A program made the translations under genes and the position numbers. Below are positions 56,726 through 64,000 of a stretch of DNA of 64,000 nucleotides, in pieces. The notes below the pieces were generated by a model. That model saw only the letters and a list, made by a program, of their open reading frames with translations. It did no database searches and was not told the origin of the DNA. The DNA is taken from positions 186,001-250,000 of the forward strand of contig NZ_JASAOI010000019.1 of NCBI RefSeq assembly GCF_029953285.1. The letters are read 5' to 3'. The stretch is from Yinghuangia seranimata. GTDB taxonomy: Bacteria > Actinomycetota > Actinomycetes > Streptomycetales > Streptomycetaceae. Every line of letters begins with the position of its first letter. Position 1 is the first letter of the stretch.

Positions 56726-58168
56726 TCAGAACCAGGTCACGGCCCATGTGAACGACGCCGTGCCCGACTTGCCCGCGCTGTCCGTCACGGTGACGGTCAC
56801 CTGCGCCGTCCCCACACCCCACGCGGTGCCGGTGATCTGCCCCGTCGAGGAGTTGAGGGACAGCCCGAACGGCAGCCCGCTCGCCGCGTACGTCAGCGTC
56901 GCGCCCGACTGGCTCGGCGTCGCGCTGATCTTCAGGCTCACCTTCTGGTTGAACCTGCTGCTCTGGTTGCCCGGGTTGACGACCGAGACCTGGCCGCCGC
57001 CCGGACCGCCCTGCCCGATCGTCCACGTGAACGACGAACTGGCGCTGCCCGCGGAGTTGGTCGCCGTCACCATGACGGTCGACGTCCCGGCGGTCGTCGG
57101 CGTCCCCGACACCAGGCACCCCGGACTGACCGACAACCCGGCCGGCAGCCCGCTCGCGGTACAGGTCGGCGCCGGACTGCCGGTCACCTGGAGCTGCAGA
57201 CTCACCGGCTGCCCGACCGGCGACGTCTGCGCGCCGGGGTTGGCCACCGTCGGCGCGCCACCACCACCGGGTGGGATCGCCTCGGGGGGCAGCGGGACCT
57301 TCCACAGCGGGCTGTTGGCGCCTTCCGAGCCGACGAGCAGCGCCTTGCCGTCCGCCGTGTAGGTCAGCGACTCGCCCTGCGACACGCTCGGCAGCGCGAA
57401 CTGCGTGAGCAGCGTGCCGGGCGCGGTGTAGACGTACGCGTTGTTGTAGTCGCGGACGGTGAACGACCTGCCGTCGGGCGCGAACGCGCCGTCCGTGCCG
57501 GTCAGCGCCGACGCGCCGACGCGGGTGAACGTGTTGGTGCCGGACGTCGAGAGCGCCGCCGGGCCCTGGTACACCGAGCTGCTGCCGGTGCCGAACAGGA
57601 TCTTCGACGCGATGTAGACCCGGTTGTCGCGCGGGTCGATCATCATCGTCTCAGCGTCGTGCTTGCCGTCGGCGTAGGCGACCGAGTACACGGTCGGCGT
57701 CACGTTCCCGTCGGCGAGCGTGTCGGGTTCGACGAAGCGGTAGATCTTCAGGTCGCCGCGCGAGGAGAGGTTGTCGCCGATGTCGCCGACGTAGAGGGCC
57801 GGGCGGCCCTGCTCGTCCTTGCCCATCGCGATGGCTTCCCAGTCGGTGTTGGTGGCGCCCGCGACGCGCAGCACCGCGCGCGTCTGACACGTCGCCGCGT
57901 CGACGGCGAAGATGTCGGGCGTATTGCCGCTGTCGTTCTGCGTGTACAGGACCCCGGGGTGCTTGACGCTCACCGCGAGGCCGCTCGACTCGCCGATGCG
58001 CGAGTCTCCGATGTTGCAGACGGTTGAGGGCGGGTCGGCGGCGTGCGCCGTGCCCGCCCCCAGGGTCGCGGCGCACAGCGCGGCGACGACCATGGCGGGG
58101 ATGATCCGGACGGCGGTCCGGCCGGCCCGGCCGCCGTGCCCGGGTCGGAGTCTTCCGTGTCGGTCCAT
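56726..58168 (-). CDS. Secreted beta-propeller-like protein with two Ig-like (He_PIG) domains
   Basis: This 480-residue protein has a signal peptide (RIIPAMVVAALCAATLGAGTAHA). A ~270-residue repeat domain of propeller type follows (e.g. VLYTQNDSGNTPDIFAVD, ALYVGDIGDNLSSRGDLKIY, DNRVYIASK). Two putative Ig domains begin VANPGAQTSPVGQPVSL and VVNPGNQSSRFNQKVSL. The chain ends WAVTWF. The first domain may bind or hydrolyse a phosphate-containing or polymeric ligand, but I see no clear active site. The C-terminal domain is almost the same as that of the divergent phosphoesterase, so the two may attach to the same surface. Confidence 0.8.
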   Translation of the reverse strand: MDRHGRLRPGHGGRAGRTAVRIIPAMVVAALCAATLGAGTAHAADPPSTVCNIGDSRIGESSGLAVSVKHPGVLYTQNDSGNTPDIFAVDAATCQTRAVLRVAGATNTDWEAIAMGKDEQGRPALYVGDIGDNLSSRGDLKIYRFVEPDTLADGNVTPTVYSVAYADGKHDAETMMIDPRDNRVYIASKILFGTGSSSVYQGPAALSTSGTNTFTRVGASALTGTDGAFAPDGRSFTVRDYNNAYVYTAPGTLLTQFALPSVSQGESLTYTADGKALLVGSEGANSPLWKVPLPPEAIPPGGGGAPTVANPGAQTSPVGQPVSLQLQVTGSPAPTCTASGLPAGLSVSPGCLVSGTPTTAGTSTVMVTATNSAGSASSSFTWTIGQGGPGGGQVSVVNPGNQSSRFNQKVSLKISATPSQSGATLTYAASGLPFGLSLNSSTGQITGTAWGVGTAQVTVTVTDSAGKSGTASFTWAVTWF

Positions 58169-58546
58169 GCGTCCAAGGAGATGAGCGGGCGCTCCGCCCG
58201 GTCCAATACCGGTCGCTCATCGATCCATGACGGCAGTACATCGGCCCAGGCCCGACCGCTTCCGGTCCGAATCCGCCCACGACCCGGACCGATTCGGCAT
58301 CGGTGCATGACGTCTGGGTCGGAATGCGGTGTTCCCCTCCGCGAACCCGCAGGTCAGAGCGGTGTGTTCGGTGCCTCGCGGCGGCACCCCGGATTCCGGT
58401 CGTTGACCGGTCCGGACGGCTGCCGCACCATGCCCCCGGTGCTGGCCATCCCTCCGCCACGCCCCGGCGCAGCCTCCGTCCGGCGCGCGCGAGCAACGAA
58501 CCAATGCCCGTTCGCAGTGCACCCGCTCACTCCAAGGAGGCATCCC
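58169..58546. other. 378-bp divergent gap with nested inverted repeats
   Basis: No gene is apparent. GATGAGCG (58180-58187) and CGCTCATC (58214-58221) enclose a second dyad, CCGGT-CCAAT-ACCGG (58198-58212), just upstream of the propeller gene start. This is a possible operator or transcript structure. The rest is GC-rich without a clear promoter. Confidence 0.5.
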
Positions 58547-60232
58547 GTGCTCACACGCGCACGCCGGTCGTGGTCCGCGAAGGTGGCGGCACTCTGTGCC
58601 GGTACCGCCGCGGTCGCCACGGCCGGCATCGTGGCGATGACGGCCAGTCCGGCCGCCGCCGCCACCATCCCGACGTTCGACCACGTGGTCATCGTCGTGC
58701 ACGAGAACACCAACTACGAGGACGTGGTCGGGAGTTCCTCGCTCCCGTACATCAACACGCTCATCAACGGCGGTGCCTCGTTCACCAACTTCCACGGCGA
58801 GTCGCACCCGAGCCAGGGCAACTACTTCGCGATGTTCTCGGGCGCCACCCAGGGCGCCACGTCGGACTCGTGCCCCGAACCCGGCCAGCCGTTCAGCGCC
58901 GACAACCTCGGCAAGCAGCTGCTCGACGCCGGCAAGACGTTCGGCAGTTACAACGAGGACTGGGACGGCAACCAGGCCACCTGCACCACGGCGAAGTACG
59001 CGCGCAAGCACAACCCGTGGATGGCGTTCAGCAACGTGCCGATCAGCACGGCGCACAAGATGTCCGCCTTCCCCACCGACTACACCCAGCTGCCCACCGT
59101 GTCCTTCGTCGTGCCGAACCTGTGCGACGACATGCACGACCCCGGGTGCACCACCACGGGTGACACCTGGACCAAGAACAACCTCGACGGCTACGCGCAG
59201 TGGGCCAAGACGCACAACAGCCTGCTGATCGTCACCTGGGACGAGGACGCGTTCCGCTCGCAGAACCAGATCGCCACGGTCTTCTACGGCGCGAACGTCA
59301 AGCCGGGCACGTACGGCACCAACTACAACCACTACAACACGATGCGCACCCTCGAGGACATGTACGGCCTGCGCACCGCGGGGCAGTCGTCCAGCGTCCC
59401 GGCGATCACCGAGGTGTGGAACACCTCGACGCCGACGACGCCGGTCATCGCCAACCCGGGACCGCAGGCGTCCGTCGTCGGCCAGGCGGTCAACGTGCCG
59501 CTGTCGGTCAGCGGCGGCACCGCGCCGTACACGTGCACGTTCAGCGGCCTGCCGGCCGGGCTGTCCAACCCGTCGAACGGCTGCACGGTGCAGGGCACGC
59601 CGACCACGCAGGGCACGTCGAACGTCACGGTGACCGCCAAGGACGCCGCGAACCAGACGTCCGCCGCGGTCGGCTTCTCCTGGACGGTCAACCCCAGCGG
59701 CGGCAACACCGCGCCGACCGTGACCAACCCGGGCAACCAGACCACCGCCAAGGGCGCGTCGGTGAACCTGCAGGTGCAGACCACCGGCAACCCCGCGCCC
59801 ACCTGCTCGGCGAGCGGCCTGCCCGCCGGGCTGTCGATCAGCTCCGGGTGCCTGGTCACCGGTAGCCCGACGACCGCCGGGACGTCGAACGTGACGGTCA
59901 CGGCGACGAACGCGGCCGGCAGCGCCAACGCCGCGTTCACCTGGACGGTCACCGACGTGACTCCGCCCGGCGGCGTCAAGGTGGCCAACCCCGGCAACCA
60001 GAGCAGCAAGTTCAACCAGAAGGTGAGCCTGCAGATCAACGCGTCCGGCGGCACCGCGCCGTACACGTGCTCGGCGACGGGGCTGCCCTCCGGGCTGTTC
60101 CTCAACCCGTTCAACTGCCAGATCACCGGCAACGCGTGGGGCGTCGGGACCGCCTCCGTGACGGTCACCGCGAAGGACAGCGCGGGCGCGACCGGAAGCA
60201 CGTCGTTCACCTGGACGGTGACGTGGTTCTGA
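58547..60232 (+). CDS. Secreted phosphoesterase with three Ig-like (He_PIG) domains
   Basis: This 561-residue protein has a GTG start preceded by AAGGAGG at 58534-58540. After the signal peptide (ending SPAAAA) comes a phosphoesterase of the phospholipase C/acid phosphatase superfamily. The N-terminal FDHVVIVVHENTNYEDVVGS carries the HENxxY metal site, then FHGESHPSQGNYFAMFSG and LLIVTWDEDAF. A Thr/Pro hinge leads to three Ig-like domains, the last being VANPGNQSSKFNQKVSL, and the end is WTVTWF. It probably releases phosphate or cleaves phospholipids outside the cell. A strong hairpin follows the stop. Confidence 0.87.
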   Translation: MLTRARRSWSAKVAALCAGTAAVATAGIVAMTASPAAAATIPTFDHVVIVVHENTNYEDVVGSSSLPYINTLINGGASFTNFHGESHPSQGNYFAMFSGATQGATSDSCPEPGQPFSADNLGKQLLDAGKTFGSYNEDWDGNQATCTTAKYARKHNPWMAFSNVPISTAHKMSAFPTDYTQLPTVSFVVPNLCDDMHDPGCTTTGDTWTKNNLDGYAQWAKTHNSLLIVTWDEDAFRSQNQIATVFYGANVKPGTYGTNYNHYNTMRTLEDMYGLRTAGQSSSVPAITEVWNTSTPTTPVIANPGPQASVVGQAVNVPLSVSGGTAPYTCTFSGLPAGLSNPSNGCTVQGTPTTQGTSNVTVTAKDAANQTSAAVGFSWTVNPSGGNTAPTVTNPGNQTTAKGASVNLQVQTTGNPAPTCSASGLPAGLSISSGCLVTGSPTTAGTSNVTVTATNAAGSANAAFTWTVTDVTPPGGVKVANPGNQSSKFNQKVSLQINASGGTAPYTCSATGLPSGLFLNPFNCQITGNAWGVGTASVTVTAKDSAGATGSTSFTWTVTWF

Positions 60233-60238
60233 CCGTGA

Positions 60239-60256
60239 CCGGGCCCTCGGGCCCGG
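60239..60256 (+). terminator. GC-rich hairpin after phosphoesterase gene
   Basis: CCGGGCCC and GGGCCCGG flank TC directly after the stop codon. Steric limits would open it to a 7-bp stem with a 4-nt loop. Confidence 0.5.
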
Positions 60257-60296
60257 CCCCGGCCGAACCCCGCCACCCCCGGCACTGACACCGGCC

Positions 60297-60315
60297 GGGG
60301 GGGGGGGGGGGGGGG
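60297..60315 (+). repeat. Poly-G tract of about 19 bases
   Basis: An uninterrupted run of about 19 G residues follows CCGGCC and precedes CGCGCCCCGCGCC. Together with the surrounding C/G-only sequence up to ~60420 it is the lowest-complexity stretch in the window. It lies between the phosphoesterase and MFS genes, and its exact length in the genome is doubtful. Confidence 0.8.
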
Positions 60316-60442
60316 CGCGCCCCGCGCCGCGCGCCCGGGACGCCCGCCCCCGCCTCGCCCGCCGGCCGGGGTCGCGGCCGGCTGCCCCCCCCGGGGCCGG
60401 GCCCGCCGGTCCGGCCCGCCACGGACGGTCCAGGAGCGCACC

Positions 60443-61756
60443 GTGTACCTGTCCTCCAGCCGCAGCGGCGACGTGACGACCGGCGTACGCCCGGCACGCG
60501 ACGGGCGTGTGCCGCAGGCCGCCACGCCGCCCGCCCGCGCCTCCCGCGTCGCGCGCGTCGTCGCGCCCAACGTCATCGCCCTCGGGCTCGTCTCCCTGGT
60601 GACCGACATCTCGTCGGAGATGGTCACCGCGATCCTGCCCGTGTACCTCGTCCTCGGCCTCGGCCTGTCGCCGCTCGCCTTCGGCATGCTCGACGGCCTC
60701 TACAACGGCGCCACCGCGTTCCTGCGCGTCGCCGGCGGCCACATCGCCGACCGCACCCGCCGCCACAAACCCGTCGCGGGACTCGGCTACGGGCTGTCCG
60801 CGGCGTGCAAACTCGCGCTGCCGGCCGTCAGTTCGGTGCCCGGCATCGGCGCCGTCATCACCGCCGACCGGATGGGCAAGGGCATCCGGACCGCGCCGCG
60901 CGACGCGCTGATCTCGCTCTCCAGCCCGGCCGACCAGCAGGGCCGGGCCTTCGGCGTGCACCGGGCGTTCGACACCACCGGGGCGCTGCTCGGGCCGTTC
61001 GCGGCGATGGCCGTGCTGTGGTTCACGGCGCAGGCGTACGACGCGGTGTTCGTGGTCAGCTTCTGCTTCGCCGCTTTCGCGGTGCTGCTGCTGGTGCTGT
61101 ACGTCCGCGAAGCCCCGGCCGCGCCCGAGGCCAAGGCCGCGACGGGCCGCCCGCGGCTGCGCGAGGCCGTCGCCGTACTGCGCGTGCCCGGCTTCGCGCG
61201 GGTGTGCGCCTACGCGCTCGTCCTCGGCGCCGCGACCATCGGCGACGGCATGGTCTACCTGCTCCTCCAGCGGCGCGTCGACCTGCGGCCGCACCTGTTC
61301 CCCCTGCTGCCGTTCGGCACCGCGCTCGGGTTCCTCCTGCTCGCCGTGCCCGTCGGGCTGCTCGCCGACCGCGTCGGACGGCTCCGCGTCTTCCTCCTCG
61401 GCCACGGCGTGCTCCTCGCCTGCTACCTCACCCTGCTCACCCCGCTCCCGCGCGCCGCCGCCGTCGCCCTCCCCCTGCTCCTCCTCGGCGTGTTCTACGC
61501 CGCCACCGACGGCGTCCTCATGGCCGTCGCGGCACCGCTCGCCCCGGCGCGGCTGCGCGGCGGATCACTCGCCCTCGTCCAGACCGGCCAAGCCGCCGGA
61601 CGCGCCCTCGGCGCGGTCGCCTTCGGCGCCGCCTGGACCGCCTGGGGCCCCCACCAAGCCCTCGTCGCCGCCGCCGTCACCCTCGCCGCGGCCGGCGCCG
61701 CGGCGGCCCTCACCGCCCACCGCTACGACACGTCCCCCCGGGAGCCCGCACGATGA
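60443..61756 (+). CDS. MFS transporter
   Basis: This 437-residue major facilitator protein has about twelve hydrophobic helices. The first begins VIALGLVSLVTDISSEMVTAILPVY. The loop 2-3 motif is present as GGHIADRTRRHK, and DRMGKGIRTAPRDALIS matches the segment conserved in a group of uncharacterised bacterial MFS efflux proteins. A related loop, GLLADRVGRLR, occurs in the second half. The GTG at 60443 follows CAGGAG. Its stop overlaps the start of the next gene (ATGA), so the two form an operon. The substrate is unknown. Confidence 0.88.
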   Translation: MYLSSSRSGDVTTGVRPARDGRVPQAATPPARASRVARVVAPNVIALGLVSLVTDISSEMVTAILPVYLVLGLGLSPLAFGMLDGLYNGATAFLRVAGGHIADRTRRHKPVAGLGYGLSAACKLALPAVSSVPGIGAVITADRMGKGIRTAPRDALISLSSPADQQGRAFGVHRAFDTTGALLGPFAAMAVLWFTAQAYDAVFVVSFCFAAFAVLLLVLYVREAPAAPEAKAATGRPRLREAVAVLRVPGFARVCAYALVLGAATIGDGMVYLLLQRRVDLRPHLFPLLPFGTALGFLLLAVPVGLLADRVGRLRVFLLGHGVLLACYLTLLTPLPRAAAVALPLLLLGVFYAATDGVLMAVAAPLAPARLRGGSLALVQTGQAAGRALGAVAFGAAWTAWGPHQALVAAAVTLAAAGAAAALTAHRYDTSPREPAR

Positions 61757-62766
61757 CCCGCACCACCCGAACCCTCGTCCTCGTCATCGTCACCGCACTC
61801 CTCGCGGCGGTCGCCGTCGTCTACACGATCCGCGCCGCGGGGCGCTCCGACGGGGGGCCCAGCCAGGACATCACCGAGGTCACGCTCGACCAGCCCGGGC
61901 GCATCCTGTTCCGCACCACCGCCGCGGGCACCGGACGCGACCACCTCGCGGCCGTCGACCTCGCCCGCACCGGCAAGGACGACGGGGCCGACGACCGGCG
62001 GATCTCCCCGACGTCCTGCCTCGTCTTCCACGCGGCCCACGGCACCGGCGTGTGCCTCAAGCTGGCCAACGCCGCCCTGCACACCTACAACGCGGTCGTC
62101 CTCGACAACCGGCTCCTGCCCGTCGACTCGCACGAGACCGCGGGCACGCCGTCCCGCGCCCGCGTCTCCCCCGGCGGCAACCTCGTCGCCTGGACCGTGT
62201 TCGTCGGCGGCGAGTCCTACGCGGGCCTCGACTTCTCGACCCGCACCTCGATCCTCGACCGGCGCAGCGGCACGCTGTACGACAACCTCGAGACCTTCAC
62301 CGTCATCCGGGACGGCAAGCCGTACACCGCCGCGGACATCAACGTGTGGGGCGTGACCTTCGCCGCCGACGAGAACCGCTTCTACGCGACCGTCTCCACC
62401 GACGGCCACCGCTACCTCGCCGAAGGCGACCTCGCCGCGAAGACCCTGCGCACGATCCACGACAACGTGGAATGCCCCTCCCTCTCCCCGGACGGCACCC
62501 ACATCGCCTACAAGAAACGCATCGCCGGCACGGACCCGTCCCGCCCGTGGAAGCTCTTCACCCTCGACCTCCGCACCGGCACCGAAACCCCGACCTCGGA
62601 AACCCGCACCCTCGACGACCAGGCCGAATGGCTCGACAACACCACCGTCCTCTACACCCTCCCCGGCGACCTCCGCGCCGACGTCTGGGCGGTAAACGCC
62701 GACGGCACGGGGCAGCCGAAGATGATGGTGCGGTACGCCCTCTCCCCGACGGTCTTGCGGCCTTGA
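61753..62766 (+). CDS. Membrane-anchored TolB-like beta-propeller protein
   Basis: This 337-residue protein has an N-terminal signal anchor (LVLVIVTALLAAVAVVYTI) and an external repeat domain. SPGGNLVAWTVF, LYDNLETFTV, CPSLSPDGTHIAYKKR and AEWLDNTTVLYTLP are TolB/WD40-like blades with the common SPDG turn. No catalytic motif is seen. Being translated from an ATGA overlap with the MFS gene, it may act as an external binding partner for the transporter. Confidence 0.8.
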   Translation: MTRTTRTLVLVIVTALLAAVAVVYTIRAAGRSDGGPSQDITEVTLDQPGRILFRTTAAGTGRDHLAAVDLARTGKDDGADDRRISPTSCLVFHAAHGTGVCLKLANAALHTYNAVVLDNRLLPVDSHETAGTPSRARVSPGGNLVAWTVFVGGESYAGLDFSTRTSILDRRSGTLYDNLETFTVIRDGKPYTAADINVWGVTFAADENRFYATVSTDGHRYLAEGDLAAKTLRTIHDNVECPSLSPDGTHIAYKKRIAGTDPSRPWKLFTLDLRTGTETPTSETRTLDDQAEWLDNTTVLYTLPGDLRADVWAVNADGTGQPKMMVRYALSPTVLRP

Positions 62767-62769
62767 GTC

Positions 62770-62798
62770 TGCTAGCAAATCGCTAGCAACGCTACTAT
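62770..62798 (+). promoter_or_regulatory. VapBC promoter with palindromic operator
   Basis: TGCTAGC (62770-62776) and GCTAGCA (62782-62788) are perfect inverted repeats around AAATC. A -10-like TACTAT (62793-62798) follows, placing transcription start within ~3 bases of the vapB ATG, so the mRNA would be nearly leaderless. Autoregulation by the VapBC complex is likely. Confidence 0.65.
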
Positions 62799-62807
62799 CA
62801 TGCTTGC

Positions 62808-63053
62808 ATGACAACCGTTTACATCCGCGACGTCTCCGAGGAGACGCTGACGGTCCTCAAAGTCCGGGCCGCCCAGGCCCGCCAGTCGCTGCAGGCGTAC
62901 ATGCGCGACTTGATAGAGCGCGAGGCCGCGCTCCCGACGCTCGAAGAAGCCGCTGCACGCGCTGCGGATATCGCCAGGCTGAACGCCTCGAGCGGCCCGA
63001 TCACGAACGACGACGTTCTCGCCGCCATCGACGAGGGGCGGAGGGGCCGATGA
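62808..63053 (+). CDS. vapB: VapB/FitA-like antitoxin
   Basis: This 81-residue antitoxin has a ribbon-helix-helix N-terminus ([20 protein letters not shown], then [14 protein letters not shown]) typical of FitA/VapB antitoxins of PIN toxins. The C-terminal tail ([18 protein letters not shown]) should thread into the toxin's active site, with an arginine near the acidic pocket. Its stop overlaps the toxin start (ATGA). The palindrome at 62770-62788 is its probable binding site. Confidence 0.87.
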   Translation: MTTVYIRDVSEETLTVLKVRAAQARQSLQAYMRDLIEREAALPTLEEAAARAADIARLNASSGPITNDDVLAAIDEGRRGR

Positions 63054-63472
63054 TCGTCATCGACTGCAGCGCGCTCGTCCAGATGTACACCGACGCAGGT
63101 GCGGTAGGGGCTTCGGTTCGCAGCCGGTTGGCCAAGGCCGACATGCTCCTCGCGCCTCATTTATTGGATGTCGAGGTGATGTCGGCCTTACTCGGCATGG
63201 CCCGCGGAGTCCGGGGCGGGGTGCCCAAACTGACGCAGCCGGCCCTGGAAGCGGCACTCCAGGCATACGCGGCTCTCCCGATCCGGCGCATGGAGCACAT
63301 GCCGTTTGTGGGCCGGGTCCGCGAACTGTCCGCGAACCTGTCGACCTACGACGCGGTGTACGTCGCATTGGCCGAGGCGTACAACGTGCCCCTCGTCACG
63401 ACGGACGCGCGTATCGAGCGCGCCGGCGTCGCGCGCTGCGACATCGAGACGATCATCGCGCCGGAGCAATAA
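63050..63472 (+). CDS. vapC: PIN-domain ribonuclease toxin VapC
   Basis: This 140-residue PIN-domain protein has the four acidic residues of the active site in place: Asp5 (VIDCSAL), Glu42 ([10 protein letters not shown]), Asp101 ([12 protein letters not shown]) and Asp119 (TTDARIE). VapC toxins are Mg2+-dependent RNases that often cut tRNA or rRNA. Codons 38 (63161-63163) and 47 (63188-63190) are both TTA, a high density for a short gene in this genome, so production may depend on bldA. Confidence 0.9.
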   Translation: MIVIDCSALVQMYTDAGAVGASVRSRLAKADMLLAPHLLDVEVMSALLGMARGVRGGVPKLTQPALEAALQAYAALPIRRMEHMPFVGRVRELSANLSTYDAVYVALAEAYNVPLVTTDARIERAGVARCDIETIIAPEQ

Positions 63473-63516
63473 CCGGTGGCTCGGTGCGGCGTGCCCATGC
63501 CTATCCTGGTGACCGT

Positions 63517-64000
63517 ATGGATACGCCGCCTGCCTCCGCTCCGCTCGCTGATCTGCGGGCTCGTCTGACCGGTGTGACCCTGCGTGACGAGCGTCGGTTG
63601 GCGCGGCGGATCGACGGGGCACGCCGGGTTCGCGACCCCGAAGCACGGGCCGCCATCGCCGTCGAGCTGGCCGGGGAGGTGGAGAGCGCCGAGCTGAAGG
63701 CGCAGCTGCGGGTCGAGGCCCGGCCGGCGATCACGTATCCCGAGCAGTTGCCGGTGTCGCAGAAGAAGGACGACATCCTGGCCGCGATCCGCGACCACCA
63801 GGTGGTGATCGTCGCGGGTGAGACCGGGTCGGGGAAGACGACGCAGCTGCCGAAGATCTGCCTCGAGCTGGGCCGGGGGGTGCGCGGCCTCGTCGGGCAC
63901 ACGCAGCCGCGCAGGCTGGCCGCGCGGACGGTCGCGGACCGGATCGCCGAGGAGCTGAAGACGCCGCTCGGGTCGACGGTCGGGTACAAGGTGCGGTTCA
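63517..64000 (+). CDS. hrpA: HrpA-type ATP-dependent RNA helicase (3' truncated)
   Basis: Only the first 161 codons lie in the window. After a basic helical N-terminus ([20 protein letters not shown]), the DEAH helicase core begins: [20 protein letters not shown], Walker A GETGSGKT at residues 101-108, and motif Ia [19 protein letters not shown]. This matches HrpA of the DEAH/DExH RNA helicase group. HrpA in Escherichia coli resolves stalled ribosomes. No strong ribosome binding site is visible before the ATG at 63517. Confidence 0.88.
   Translation, partial: MDTPPASAPLADLRARLTGVTLRDERRLARRIDGARRVRDPEARAAIAVELAGEVESAELKAQLRVEARPAITYPEQLPVSQKKDDILAAIRDHQVVIVAGETGSGKTTQLPKICLELGRGVRGLVGHTQPRRLAARTVADRIAEELKTPLGSTVGYKVRF

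Overview
The window is very GC-rich, with strong third-position G/C bias, frequent GTG starts and rare TTA codons. It carries families typical of filamentous actinomycetes: an SCO6745-like protein, DUF6421, a Trypco2 partner, a family 2B encapsulin and an F420/PPOX-type oxidoreductase. This points to Streptomyces or a close relative. I saw no tRNA, rRNA, transposase, integrase or CRISPR array. Both ends of the window cut a gene: a DUF3320-type helicase on the left and hrpA on the right.

Left part, 1-34 kb. This is a mosaic of small operons. A helicase-nuclease of a type found in defence loci (1-2462) is followed by a Baeyer-Villiger monooxygenase. A minus-strand block then encodes a trypsin-NACHT STAND protein, its Trypco2 partner and a GNAT acetyltransferase. 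The GNAT gene is divergent from a TetR gene across a perfect 42-bp palindrome that contains both ribosome binding sites. Next come a CCC1/VIT transporter, two DUF4239 membrane proteins flanking a cyclic-nucleotide-domain encapsulin (EncFam2B), a CMD/AhpD-like gene with a TetR gene, and an MprF-type aminoacyl-phosphatidylglycerol synthase with a membrane esterase. A degenerate terpene-synthase-like gene, a translationally coupled operon (DUF6421, SDR, threonine aldolase), a lipoprotein deacetylase with degraded motifs, an AbiEii-type nucleotidyltransferase pair, an acyl-CoA dehydrogenase with a TetR gene, and a secreted vWA pair follow.

Centre, 34-56.6 kb. This is the most interesting region: a multi-domain secondary-lipid (PUFA-synthase-like) cluster. 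The first synthase reads NMO/PfaD-NMO/PfaD-KS-AT-ACP-ACP-KR and the second KS-AT-DH-PPTase. They are followed by a free ACP, an alpha/beta hydrolase, an MGT-type glycosyltransferase, a membrane-anchored zinc-ribbon methyltransferase and a GHMP-kinase-like protein. Several junctions are ATGA or GTGA overlaps, so this is probably one operon, closed by a 13-bp-stem hairpin. Two related LysR regulators flank the region. A 15-bp sequence upstream of the synthase operon recurs exactly, in opposite orientation, just upstream of the distal LysR gene, and that gene has a TTA codon. A 39-bp tandem repeat lies downstream. The set suggests a glycosylated and possibly methylated long-chain lipid made under LysR (and perhaps bldA) control; the product cannot be read from sequence.

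Right part, 56.7-64 kb. Two divergent secreted proteins share C-terminal Ig-like domains ending in VTWF. A run of about 19 G residues, an MFS transporter with a membrane-anchored beta-propeller protein, a VapBC module behind a palindrome, and the start of hrpA complete the window.
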